Shown piece after piece: positions 38,822-48,540 of a stretch of DNA of 64,000 nt (position 1 is its first letter; each line of letters starts with the position of its first letter). The stretch is from contig JAMLJD010000009.1 in the NCBI GenBank assembly GCA_023953775.1, forward strand, positions 20,001 to 84,000. Direction: 5' to 3'. The DNA is from Rhizobiaceae bacterium. Its GTDB lineage: Bacteria > Pseudomonadota > Alphaproteobacteria > Rhizobiales > Rhizobiaceae. Under the pieces are notes generated by a model. That model was given only the letters and a program-made list of their open reading frames with translations, was not told where the DNA came from and made no database searches. The position numbers and the translations under genes are program-made.

Positions 38822-39835
38822 ATGCGTCACCTCTCCTGCCCCGTTTGCCGAAACAGGCTGTTCTTCGAGAACGGCCATTGCACGATGTGCGGCACCGACG
38901 TGGTTTTCGATCTCTGCACGCTGGAGATGAAGGCCTGCGGCGAGGCCTTTTCCCGTTGTGCGAACCACGGGCGCTGCGGGTGCAACTGGACCGCCCGCGA
39001 AGCCGGCGGCCTGTGCCTCGGCTGCGGTCTGACCCAGACGATCCCGCCTGTCGACGATCCCGTCCAGTTGCGGCGATGGGCCGACGTCGAGGCGGCCAAG
39101 CGGCGCCTGATCTACGATCTGTCGCGGCTCGAACTCGCGCCGTGGCCGCTCGTTTCCGCCGACCATCCGCTCGCCTTCCGCATCCTCGTGTCGGAGGAGC
39201 ATGGCGGCAGCGGCAAGGTGGTAATGGGCCATGAGGGCGGCCTGATCACCATCGACGCGACGGAGGCCGACACCCATCGCCGCGAGGCGCGCCGGGTGAA
39301 GCTTGGCGAACCCTACCGCACGCTGCTCGGCCATATGCGCCACGAGACCGGCCACTATCTGTGGGACCTGCTGTTCGAACTCGACGGTTTCGCCGACGCG
39401 TTCCGCCGTCTGTTCGGCGACGAACGTGCCGACTACGGCGACGCGCTGGAGCGGCATTACGCCCAGGGAGCCCCTTCGGACTGGCATGACGCGCATATCT
39501 CGTCCTACGCGACCATGCATCCGTGGGAGGACTGGGCCGAGACCTTCGCCCATTACCTCCACATGCGCGACGGGCTGGAGACGGCGCGCGACAGCGGCCT
39601 GATCGCACCCGAGCGCCTTGCCGCCGCCGGCCCCGACATCAGGAGCGAGATCGGCGCCTGGATCGAGCTCGCCATCTTCATGAACACGATGAGCCGGGGC
39701 CTCGGCCATGGCGATGCCTATCCCTTCGTCATCCCCGGGCTTGTGCGCGACAAGCTGGCCTTCATCGACACATGGATCGCGAAACTCGCGACCGGTGCGC
39801 CCGGCCGGTCGCCCGCGTCCGGCCGCGCGGCGTAG
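38822..39835 (+). CDS. Zinc-ribbon plus zincin-like metallopeptidase
   Basis: A 337-residue protein of the putative zinc-binding metallopeptidase family (DUF4157-like/Peptidase_Mx type). The N-terminus has CxxC pairs (CPVCRNRLFFENGHCTMCG, then CANHGRCGCN and CLGCG) that should bind zinc. The catalytic motif HETGHYLWD (HExxH) lies in the middle, with downstream HPWEDWAETFAHYLHM providing a Glu/His-rich helix. There is no signal peptide, so it is cytoplasmic. The ATG at 38822 directly begins the first zinc pair; a longer frame upstream has no ribosome site. Function unknown. Confidence 0.88.
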   Translation: MRHLSCPVCRNRLFFENGHCTMCGTDVVFDLCTLEMKACGEAFSRCANHGRCGCNWTAREAGGLCLGCGLTQTIPPVDDPVQLRRWADVEAAKRRLIYDLSRLELAPWPLVSADHPLAFRILVSEEHGGSGKVVMGHEGGLITIDATEADTHRREARRVKLGEPYRTLLGHMRHETGHYLWDLLFELDGFADAFRRLFGDERADYGDALERHYAQGAPSDWHDAHISSYATMHPWEDWAETFAHYLHMRDGLETARDSGLIAPERLAAAGPDIRSEIGAWIELAIFMNTMSRGLGHGDAYPFVIPGLVRDKLAFIDTWIAKLATGAPGRSPASGRAA

Positions 39836-39942
39836 GCGCCCTTCCTGACCTCACGTCCACTCCGGCGAAGCCTGTCCGAACACCGGCGAAAGGCGGCGTT
39901 TGGTTAAGGGGCCCGGCAAGATTCCCTTTAAGTTTTTCCTTT

Positions 39943-40545
39943 ATGCATGCCTTCATGAGTATGCGTGTTTCGAGTCGAGTTTTAGCCATTTCCCTGCTTG
40001 CCGGCCTGGCCGCCTGTGCCAAGGCGCCAAGCCAGATCAACGATCTGTGCGCCGTGTTCGACCAGAATGATGGCTGGTTCAACAACTGGCGCAGCGAGGC
40101 CCGGCGCGCCGAGCGCAAATACGGGATTCCCACGCCGATCCTGATGGCGACGGTGCGCAAGGAATCCGGCTTCAAGAGCAACGCCCGCCCGCCGCGCAAG
40201 AAGATCCTCGGCTTCATACCCGGCAAGCGCATTTCGAGCGCCTACGGCTATTCGCAGGCGCTCGACGGCACCTGGGCGCAATACAAGCGCGAGACCGGCC
40301 GCCTGACCGCGCGCCGCAACGATTTCGGCGATGCCGTCGACTTCGTCGGCTGGTATCATTCGAAGACGTCGCGCGACCTGGGCGTGGCGCCCAACGATGC
40401 CTACAGCCTCTATCTCGCCTATTACTCGGGCTGGGGCGGGTTCAAGAACGGTTCGTGGCGCGGCAATTCCAGCCTCCAGCGCTACGCGCAGGAGACCGAC
40501 GCCATGGCGCGCAAATATGCCGCGCAGATGCGCGACTGCGACTGA
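39943..40545 (+). CDS. Lipoprotein with lytic transglycosylase (SLT) domain
   Basis: A 200-residue envelope protein. The signal peptide ends in a lipobox (LLAGLAAC), giving a lipid-anchored mature protein, with in-frame ATG choices at 39943, 39955 and 39961. The SLT fold includes ILMATVRKESGF (catalytic Glu), SSAYGYSQALDGTWAQYK and YLAYYSGWGGFKNGSW. It would cleave peptidoglycan glycan strands. A strong terminator follows. The family occurs widely in rhizobia. Confidence 0.88.
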   Translation: MHAFMSMRVSSRVLAISLLAGLAACAKAPSQINDLCAVFDQNDGWFNNWRSEARRAERKYGIPTPILMATVRKESGFKSNARPPRKKILGFIPGKRISSAYGYSQALDGTWAQYKRETGRLTARRNDFGDAVDFVGWYHSKTSRDLGVAPNDAYSLYLAYYSGWGGFKNGSWRGNSSLQRYAQETDAMARKYAAQMRDCD

Positions 40546-40567
40546 TCCTGATGGTATTCCGTTGAAC

Positions 40568-40595
40568 AAAGGGCGGCTCGAAAGCCGCCCTTTTT
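40568..40595 (+). terminator. Rho-independent terminator after the transglycosylase gene
   Basis: AAAGGGCGGCT-CGAA-AGCCGCCCTTT followed by more T residues (through 40595). The same stem could also serve the minus-strand ABC gene that ends at 40603, where the T-run is shorter. Confidence 0.88.
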
Positions 40596-40602
40596 CCGTT
40601 GG

Positions 40603-43366
40603 TTATCGCGGCTTCTTGCCGAACACCTTGATGTATTCGGCTTCGCCGCCCTTGGCGAGCGCCTTGGCCTGCCTCACCCAGTCGTCGCGCTCGATGCGCC
40701 CGTGGAACCTGAGATAGCCGTCGACCCACTCGCGCTCGGCCTTCTTCCACGCGGCGACCTGCGCGTAGGTGTAGATGCCGAGGCCGTTGAGGGTCTTCTC
40801 GATCTTCGGGCCGACGCCCGAGATGAGCTTCAGATCGTCCGGCTTTGCAGGCTTCTTCATGGCCGCCGGACGGCCGGCATCGGCCTTGGCCGCCTTGCCC
40901 GTCGCAGCGGGCTTCGCGGCCTTGCTCGACCCGGCCGCGTTCTCCTTGGCCTTCGCCGTCGCCCTGGTCCCGCTCTTCGGTGCCTTCGGCGCGCTGTCGG
41001 CAACCGTTCCCGGCTTCACCCTGGCATTGGCCGCCTGGCGGCCGCCGCCGACCTGGCGCGCGGTCTTCTGCGGCGCCGAGCTTCCCGGCACCGCCGAGGC
41101 CGTCCGGCTCCGCTTCGCCGTGCCGGAAGACAGTGCCAGAGCGGCGGGCGTGACGGGATCGGCGGTCTCGGAGGCAACTTCCGCCTTCTTCCCTTTCCTC
41201 GCCACCGGCGCCTTCTTGACCCTGGCCGACTTCGACGGCGCCTTGACGCCGGGGTCGGCGTCGGACTTGCCCTCGAAGCTGATCACCGGCTCCATCGTGG
41301 CAAGCTGCTCGTCGTCGAGCCAGCACAGGCTCTTGTGGCCGTTGCCCAGATCCTTCAGCGGCGGCACTTCCGTTTCGCATTTGTTGCCGGGCACGAACTT
41401 CTTCCACCGGCAGCGGGTCTGGAACGGGCAGCCCGGAGAGCGGGTTCATCGCCGACGGGATGTCGCCTTCGAGAACGATGTGCTTCTTCACCACGCTCGT
41501 ATCGGCGATCGGGATCATAAAACAAAGCGCTTCCGTATAGGGATGGTAGGGCGGCGCGAAGATCTGGTCCGTCGTGCCCTGCTCGACGATATGGCCGAGA
41601 TACATCACCACCACGCGGTCCGCGATGTAGCGCACGACCGAGAGGTCAGAAGCGGCTGATGAACAGCATCGTCGTCTTGTTCTCGCGCTGGATGTCCATC
41701 AGCAGTTCCGTCACCGCTGCCTGGACCGACACGTCGAGCGCCGACGCGGTTCGTCGGCCACCACCACCTTGGCGTTGCCCGCGAAGGCGCGCGCCACCGA
41801 TCGCCGCTGCTTCTGCCCGCCCGAAAGCTGGCGCGGCATCCGGTCAGCGAAGGCGCGCGGCAGCTTCACCAGGTCGAGCAGCTCGAACATGCGCTTGCGA
41901 GCGCTCCTCGACGCTGTTGCCGACCTTGAACTTCTCCAGCGTCCGGATGATCTGCGACCCGACCGAATGGCTTGGATTGAGCGTGTCGAAAGGGTTCTGG
42001 AACACCATCTGGATCGACGCGACGGTATCGGTGCCGCGCTCCTCGACGGCGGTCGATTCGATCTCCGTATTGCCGAGCGTCACGGTGCGGAACTTTTTCT
42101 CCGGGCCCAAGCAGCACCTTGGCCAGCATCGACTTCCGCAACCGGATTCGCCGACGATGGCGACGGTCTGGATTCGCGCGCGACGGCTTCGATCTCCTCG
42201 TTCGCCTTGACGGTGCGCGTTTCCTTGCCGCCGAAGATCGCGTTGGCGGCGACGTGGTAATATTTCTTCAGGTTCTCGATCTTCAGCGCCGGCGCGCCCA
42301 GCTTCACCGGCGGCTTGTCGGTCTTGGCGCCCTCCGGCAGCGCTTCCCAGTCGATCTCGTCGAAGCGCACGCAGCGGCTGGAAATGGCGGTCGCTGCCCT
42401 CGACCTCGATCATCGGGATTTCGGCGGCGTTGCACACACCTTCCGCGAAGTGGTGGCCTGGACCGGGAAGTACCCAGCCTTCGGCCGCTCGTGCGGCAGC
42501 GGCAGCTGGCCGGGAATGGCGATCGGCGGCCGCAGGTTCTTGTCTGCGCCGGGCAGCGGTATCGAGCGGAAAGCCCCTGCGTGTAGGGGTGGCGCATATG
42601 GTCGAACACGTCCTTGATCGACCCGGTCTCGACCGCCTCGCCCGAATACATCACCGTGATGCGGTCGCAGGTTTCCAGGATCAGGCCCAGATTGTGCGAC
42701 CTGAAGATCATCGACGTGCCGAACTCCTTGCCGAGACCCTTGACCAACTCCACGATGCCGGCCTCGACGGTAACGTCCAACGCCGTCGTCGGCTCGTCGA
42801 GCAGCAGCGCCGGCTTCGACAGAAGCGCCATCGCGATCACGATGCGCTGCTGCTGGCCGCCTGAAAGCTGGTGCGGATAGGACCGCATCATGCGCTCAGG
42901 ATCGGGCAGCCTGACGGCCCGCACCATCTCCAGCGCACGGTTGTAGGCCTCCTCCTTCGACACCTTGTCGTGGATCAACGGCACTGCATGAGCTGCTGGC
43001 CGACCTTCATGGCGGGTTCAAGCTCGCCATCGGCCTCCTGGTAGATCATGGCGATCTCGTTGCCGCGGATTGCGCGAAGCTCGTCGTCGGACATGTCAGC
43101 ATATTGCCCTTGAACTTGATCCGCCCGCCGACGATCTGCCCGACATTCGACAGGTCGCGCATGATGCCCAGCGACACGGTCGACTTGCCGCAGCCGGACT
43201 TTCGCCCACGATCCCCATCGCCTCCCCGGCAGCACGGTGCAGGAGAAATCCATCACCGCCGGGATCTCACCCTTGCGCGTGAAGAACGAGATGGAGAGGT
43301 TCTCGATCTCGGAGGATCGGCTTGGCGTCTTTTTCGATGTGCGTTGCTTTGACCGGCTTCGTTCAT
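40603..43366 (-). pseudogene. Peptide ABC transporter double-ATPase with C-terminal helix-hairpin-helix domain, frameshifted
   Basis: About 920 residues once indels are allowed. The start MNEAGQSNAHRKRRQAD is at 43366. The first ABC domain shows AMIYQEA, LSGGQQQRIVIAMALLS and LLLDEPTTALDVT; without a stop it runs via CVRFDEIDWEALPEGAKTD into a second ABC domain (LKIENLKKYY, IVGESGCG, IQMVFQNPFDTLNPSHS). The C-terminal oligopeptide cysteine motif follows (GCPFQTRCRWKKF ... NKCETEVPPL). From 41394 the frame is clean: a Lys/Ala-rich linker, then DDLKLISGVGPKIEKTLNGL...AQVAAWK...EWVDGYLRFHGRIERDDWV. That tail resembles the helix-hairpin-helix appendix of rhizobial NuoE. Roughly 15 indels affect the rest. 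Confidence 0.8.
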
Positions 43367-44520
43367 CGGGTTGGCCTCCGATCCTTGAGAGATTGTTCGC
43401 GCAGTGCGTCGGCGAGAAGGTTCAGGCCGAGCACAGACGACATCAGCGCGATGACGGGCGGCAGCGCCAGGTGCACGAAGGCGCGCAGGAGACGCGACGA
43501 TTCGCCCGATCGCCGTTCCCAGTCCGGGCTTTCGGGCGCGAGGCCGAGGCCGAAATAGCCAGTGCCGAGCAGGATCGTCGTGTAGCCGATCCTCAGGCAC
43601 ACATCGACGATCAGCGGCCCGCGCGCATTGGGCAGCACTTCCCACGGCATGATGTACCACGGGTTCTCGCCGCGCGTCTGGGCGGCGGCCGCGTAGTCGC
43701 GCGTCTTGATGTCCATCACCAGCCCGCGCACGATGCGGAACGCCCGGGCTGGACGCGAACACCACCGCGACGAAGATGTTCAGTTCGTTCGGGCGGATCG
43801 AGATGATGCCCGAGCGGATCGGCGTCGAACACCAGCCCGGCATAGACCCACCCGCCGATCAGCAGCGTCGGGCCGATCTGGACCGCCAGCAGGCCGGTCC
43901 GGTGCTTGTAGCGCGTGTAGAACAGCGTGCAGAAGAAGATGATCGGGAACAGGAAGAAGACGCCCGCCATCGCGTAGGGGATAGGCGTGTCCATGATGCC
44001 GGGCGTCACCAGCGAGTAGAACAGCAGGATCACCGGGAAGGCGAGCACCAGGTTCGCCAGGAACGACAGCACAGGATCGATCCGCCCGCCGCCAGCCGGC
44101 AGGCGGGCTGAGCGTCGTGCCCACCATCAGCGCGAACAGCGTCGCCGCGGGTGCGATCACCAGCGTCTGGCTGCCGAACGCAATGCGGCTGAAGATAGCG
44201 CGCCAGCCGGTCGCCGCCGAACAGGAACGCCTGGCGGAACTGGGTTCGATCGCGCCGGGAAGCGCGTCCTTCATGACGAAGATCTGCGCCAGCGGATCGA
44301 ACAGCGATATCACCTGTGCGAAGATCGCCGTGAACGGCCAGAACAGGCAGATCACCACGCCGGCGATGCCGACGCCCGTGTCGAAGAGCTGGCCGTAGAG
44401 GCCGAGCCGGGGTTTGAACGCGAAGCTGAGAACCAGCACGATCGCGAGCGAATCCACCGGCCAGAACCACGCGATGACGCCTGCAACCACGCCCCACGCG
44501 CCGAGATATTCGAGTTCCAT
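43363..44520 (-). pseudogene. Peptide ABC transporter permease (DppC-like), frameshifted
   Basis: Inner-membrane permease. It starts at ATG 44520 (MELEYLGAWGVVAGVIAWFWPVDSLAIVL), with a long clean N-terminal part including LFDPLAQIFVMKDALPGAIEP. It continues in shifted frames with VIAPAATLFALMVGTTL, LANLVLAFPVILLFYSLVTPGIMD, and ends with the EAA loop and NPWYIMPWEVLPNARGPLIVDVCLRIGYTTIL. The stop at 43363 overlaps the ATPase start. Five or so indels (near 43480, 43560, 43740, 43815, 44105 and 44225). About 385 residues expected; the extra N-terminal helices are a feature of a rhizobial subgroup. Confidence 0.82.
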
Positions 44521-44529
44521 TCGAGCGAT

Positions 44530-45570
44530 CTAGCTGACGCGAATGCGCGGGTTGAGGTAGGCGTAGCCCACGTCGGATATGAGCTGCGTCGACAGGACGA
44601 CGAAGACCGAGACCAGCGAACAGCCGAGCAGCAGGGTCGATGTCGTTGTTGCCGGCCGCCTCGACCAGCGTGTAGCCGAAGCCACGGTAGCGGAACATCA
44701 CCTCGACGATGACAACGCCGGTCAACAGCCACGGGAACTGCAGCATAATCACGGTGAACGGCGCGATCAGCGCGTTGCGCAGCGCGTGCTTGATGACCAC
44801 AGCGTTGAAGGCGAGGCCCTTGAGCCGCGCCGTGCGGATATATTGCTGCGTCATCACCTCGACCATCGAGGCGCGCGTCATGCGCGCGATGTAGCCGATG
44901 CCGTAGATCGCCATCGTCATCACAGGCAGCGTGAAGTTGGAGAAGTTGACGCCCACCGGGTGGCGCTCGCAGCCGACCCGTTGAGGATGCCGAGCCACGA
45001 CGCGAAGATGACCGTGAAAATGACGCCGGAGACGTATTCCGGCGTGGCGGTCGTGGCGATCGACGCCACCGACAGACTTCGGTCGGTTCGCGTCCCCTCG
45101 CGCATCCCGGCCAGCACCCCGATCAGCAGCGACACCGGCACCATCACCACCATCACCCAGAACATCAGAATGCCGGTGGCGCCGAGCGCCCGAGCAGCTT
45201 CGAGGCGACCGTCGTCTTGAACTTGGTCGAGCAGCCGAAATCGCCCTGCAGGATGCCGCCGTAATGCGGCTCCGCCGGCTCGTTGCAATAGCCGAAGCGT
45301 GGCGTCACCGTGCCCGTGTCTGCAGGTCGACCATAGGGCTGTTTCGGCACCACGCCCAGCCAGCGGCCGTAAGCGGACGAAGAAATTGTCGCGGTAGCCG
45401 TTCTTGCTCAGCCAGCTTTCGATGTGTTCGTCGGAGGAACGCATGTCGAGCTGGCTGATCGCCAACTTGCGCAGGTTCGGCTCAGATTGACCATGAAGAA
45501 GACCACAAGGGGTCAGGCACAACATGGTGAGCAGCATCGTGCCCAGGCGTCGCGTGATGGATCCGATCAT
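44530..45570 (-). pseudogene. Peptide ABC transporter permease (DppB-like), frameshifted
   Basis: Starts MIGSITRRLGTMLLTMLCLT at 45570. It has the typical N-terminal membrane helix of DppB proteins and a long periplasmic loop (DEHIESWLSKNGYRDNFFVR, GDFGCSTKFKTTVASKL). The EAA region reads AIYGIGYIARMTRASMVEVMTQQYIRTARLKGL, intact in one frame, then ALRNALIAPFTVIMLQFPWLLTGVVIVE. It ends PRIRVS with TAG at 44530. About eight indels. It lies 9 bp before the DppC-like gene. Confidence 0.82.
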
Positions 45571-45756
45571 GTCTGTCCCCCTGCCGGTCGGGTTGGGGCA
45601 GGCGTCCGGCTCACGGTGCGCTCGGTCGGTATCAACACGCGGGAAACAAGATCGAAGGCTGTCTCCGGCGTCGCCGGAGCGGCTGTCTGCGTCCCCTGTC
45701 GGCCGGTTTGTCCGGCGCGTTGTTTCTCTGGTCGTCACCCCGAGCGCTCCGGAGAT

Positions 45757-45787
45757 GGAACGGGGGCCTTTTCGGCCCCCGCTCCGT
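45757..45787 (-). terminator. Intercistronic hairpin between the peptide-binding protein and permease genes
   Basis: GGGGGCC-TTTTC-GGCCCCC, extended to about 12-bp arms with two mismatches, lies 10 bp past the binding-protein stop. There is no T-run. Such hairpins often protect the abundant binding-protein mRNA and reduce read-through into the permease genes. Confidence 0.5.
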
Positions 45788-45797
45788 TCTTATGGTC

Positions 45798-47449
45798 TTA
45801 GCTTGCGATCCAGACCTTGCCGAAATCGTGCTCGAAGGTCGGATGCATCTCGAAGTTCATCGCCGGGCGCGTGGTGGTTGTAGAGCTTGCGCCAGTAGGG
45901 CTGGATGATGATGCCCAGATCCTGCAGGTGCTTCTCGATCTTCTCCATCACGCCCTTGCGCTTCTCGGCGTCGGCGATGGTCAGCGCCTCGTTGATCAGC
46001 CGTCGAGTTCAGCATTCCGGCATAGCCGGCCTCGTTCCAGGCTTCGCCGCTGCGATAGGCCAGCGACAGGACCTGGACGCCCAGCGGGCGCATGTTCCAG
46101 TTGGTCATCGAGTACGGATACTTGGTCCAGTCGTTCCAGAAGGTCGGGCCCGGCAGAACCGTACGCTTGACCTTGATGCCTGCGGCCTCCGCCGAAGCTG
46201 CGGCGATCGCGTCGCCGGTGTTCTTGTGCCAGTCATAATCCGACCGTGATGAGCTCGTGCTCGTAGTCCATCTGGCCGGCTTCGGTCATCATCGCCTTGG
46301 CGCCCTCGATGTCGCGCGCCTGCTTCGGCAACTCGACATATTCGGGATGGATCGGCGCGACGTGGTGGTTCTCGGCCGGGTCGCCGGCTGTGCCGTAGCC
46401 GAGGCCAGGACCTGCGCGTTGTCGACGGCAGGCTGAAGCGCACGCACCTTCTGGTCGTCATACGGCTTGTTGGTGACGTTGGTGCGCGCCACGATCGTCG
46501 CTGCGGTCACGGCTTCCGACGTCTCCATGCCGACGCCTTCGAGGATCGACACGAAGTCGGCCGACGTCTCGTGGTTGGCCTGCACTTCGCCGGCCTCGAA
46601 CGCGCTGACCATCGGGATAGGATCCGGTGCCGTAGTCGATAAGGAACTCGACGCCGTCGAGATAGGCTTCGCCGCCCCACCAGGTGCCGTTCTCGCGGCG
46701 CTTGTACACCACGCTCTGGCCGACATCAGCCGGGACACCAGCTCGAACGGGCCCGTGCCGATCGGGTTGTCCTTGAAGTTCGCGCCCGTCTCGTCGAACG
46801 AGCGGTGCACCACCAGCGCCGGATAGTCGCGCAGGGTTCGGGATCAGCGCGATCATCGGGCTTGGTCAGGTTGGGCTTGACATCATGCCTCGTCAGCCTT
46901 CTCGACCGGGCCTTCGCGCAGCTTGCCCGTTCCCTCGTCGACCAGCAGGCCAGGCGGCCCGGCATCGAGTTGCCTTCCGCGCTCTTGTCGGCCCAGCGCA
47001 CGACGAGTTGGCGATGACGTCGTCAGCGATTAAAGGTGTCGCCATTGTTCCAGGTCACGCCGGGGCGCAGATGCAGCACGTATTCGGTCGCATCGTCGTT
47101 CACGTCCCAGCTCTCCAAGAGCGGTAGGGCTCGATCGTGTAGTCGTGGGTGTACTTGACCAGCGGCTCGAGCGTCTGGCGCTGAGCGTTAGCGATTTCCA
47201 GACCAGTCGGCAGTGCGGGGGTCCTTCGGATCCTTGATCCACATCGCGACCTTCAGCGCCGCCCTTCTGCGGCTCCTGTGCCAGCGCCTTCGGTGCGACA
47301 GAATGATCATGAATAGGCATCGCAGTCGAGGCGCCGAACACGCTGGCCAGCGTCAGAAACTCGCGCCGGTCCATCTTGCCGGCCTTCGTCTGCTCGGCCA
47401 TGGCCCTGATGTGATCAATTTTCACGATCGCCTTCTTGAAGAAGTTCAT
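45798..47449 (-). pseudogene. Peptide ABC transporter substrate-binding protein (DppA-like), heavily frameshifted
   Basis: Family 5 extracellular solute-binding protein with an unusually long leader (MNFFKKAIVKIDHIRAMAEQTKAGKMDRREFLTLASVFGAST), whose twin-Arg DRREFL points to a Tat signal; such leaders are common in rhizobial homologues. Later pieces in several frames include VVDNAQVLA, HYEWQHN-like stretches, NWNMRPLGVQVLSLAYRSGEAWNEAGY and the end PTFEHDFGKVWIAS (TAA 45798). More than a dozen indels. About 550 residues expected. It leads the operon binding protein - permease - permease - double ATPase. Confidence 0.78.
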
Positions 47450-47649
47450 CTAGGCTCTCCCATTTATTTGCCTTGTTGCCCACAGCAATTCCGCATCTGG
47501 ACGGCGATGTCAAAGCGCGGCTCAAATCCGGAATTCGGTGCCGAATGTGCAACTTTGTCGCGGCAACGGATGCCGCAATTGCGACAAGCTTGACGCATTT
47601 ACGGCAATCTAGAGGCGGATTCCCGACATCAGGGAGCGGCGCCGTGCGT
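47450..47649. other. Promoter region of the peptide transporter operon
   Basis: About 200 bp upstream of the substrate-binding protein gene on the minus strand, with a lower GC content. It contains TTGTCGC/TTGCGAC-type direct and inverted stretches (TGCAACTTTGTCGC, GCAATTGCGACAAGC) around 47545-47595. I see no gene here. It also holds the 3' boundary of tamB, which cannot be fixed exactly. Confidence 0.4.
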
Positions 47650-48540
47650 TCACTTCGATGTGAGCACGCCGACCCCCTGTGCACGCGCCGCTCGGTAGAT
47701 CGCATCGAAGTGATTCGCCCTTGCTTCGCCGCCGTCGCTCGCCTCGCCGCGCAGCTTCAGTCCGCGCCCGATGTCGAGGTTGATCGTCGCCTTGCCAGGC
47801 CGTCGGTGCCGCCCTTCTCGATCGTCACATAGGTCCGGTCGGTGAGGTACTTACCGAGCGCACGGAGGCGTTGCCTTCGTCGTCTGTCTTGATGTCGATG
47901 TCGTCGACGCCCGCCTTGTCGCGCAGCGTGTCGAGCAACGACGTCGACCCGCCGACACCGGCAAGCTGCGCCGCCGCGGCGGCAAGCTGCGCGATCTGCA
48001 CCGGCGACTCGCCAGCGAGCGTCCGAAGACCAGCCGTGCGAGCACCCCTCGCCTCCGGCAGCGACGGCGAGGAGGAAAAGCGGAAGGCGGGATTGAAGTC
48101 GCCGGCCCGGTGACCAGCGCCGTCACCGTGGCATCGACGGGTCGAGATCGGCAGCAAGGTCCAGACCAGGGCACCAGCGATCGGAAAAGCCGATATTGCC
48201 GCGCGTGAAGTCAGGCCTGCGCCCGAGGATCGACGGCCTGCCGCGCCGCATGGTGAAGCGTCCCACCGCCTGCGGTGCGCTTGCCGGCCCGGTCAGCCGC
48301 AGGGCGCCGCCCAGTTCGGCGTCAGGCCCCCGCTACGGATGAAGATCTGCTGCGGCGCGTTGACGTTGACGTCGAGCGACAGGCCGCCCGCCCCACCTCC
48401 GCCGCCTTCGGGCTGGATGGCTGCGTCGCTCCGCCGCACGGCGGCCAGGGCGATTGTACTGCCCACATCGAGGTCGCCAGCGATGCCGGCAGCACTCGGC
48501 ACCGTGATGACGGTCCGCGCCCGAATTGACCATGCCGACA
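47650..48540 (-). pseudogene. tamB: TamB C-terminal part, separated from the main frame by indels
   Basis: Continues TamB in shifting frames. Pieces include ARLVFGRSLA, GESPVQIAQLAAAAAQLAGVGGSTSLLDTLRDKAGVDDIDIKTDDEGN, then LTDRTYVTIEKGG and INLDIGRGLKLRGEAS, which are the hallmark C-terminal DUF490 strands of TamB. About eight indels lie between 47700 and 48540. The final residues and stop (taken as TGA 47650-47652) are uncertain. Confidence 0.75.

Noticed and set aside
45663..45679. CTCCGGCG-T-CGCCGGAG hairpin as a regulatory site or attachment site
   Set aside because: It is a short GC-rich palindrome in a noncoding gap with no partner copy or integrase nearby.
41400..48540. Periodic base loss suggesting a text or line-wrap artefact in the indel islands
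   Set aside because: Indel spacing worked out in the similar island at 28700-29265 is irregular (about 12 to 200 bases), so no fixed period is seen.
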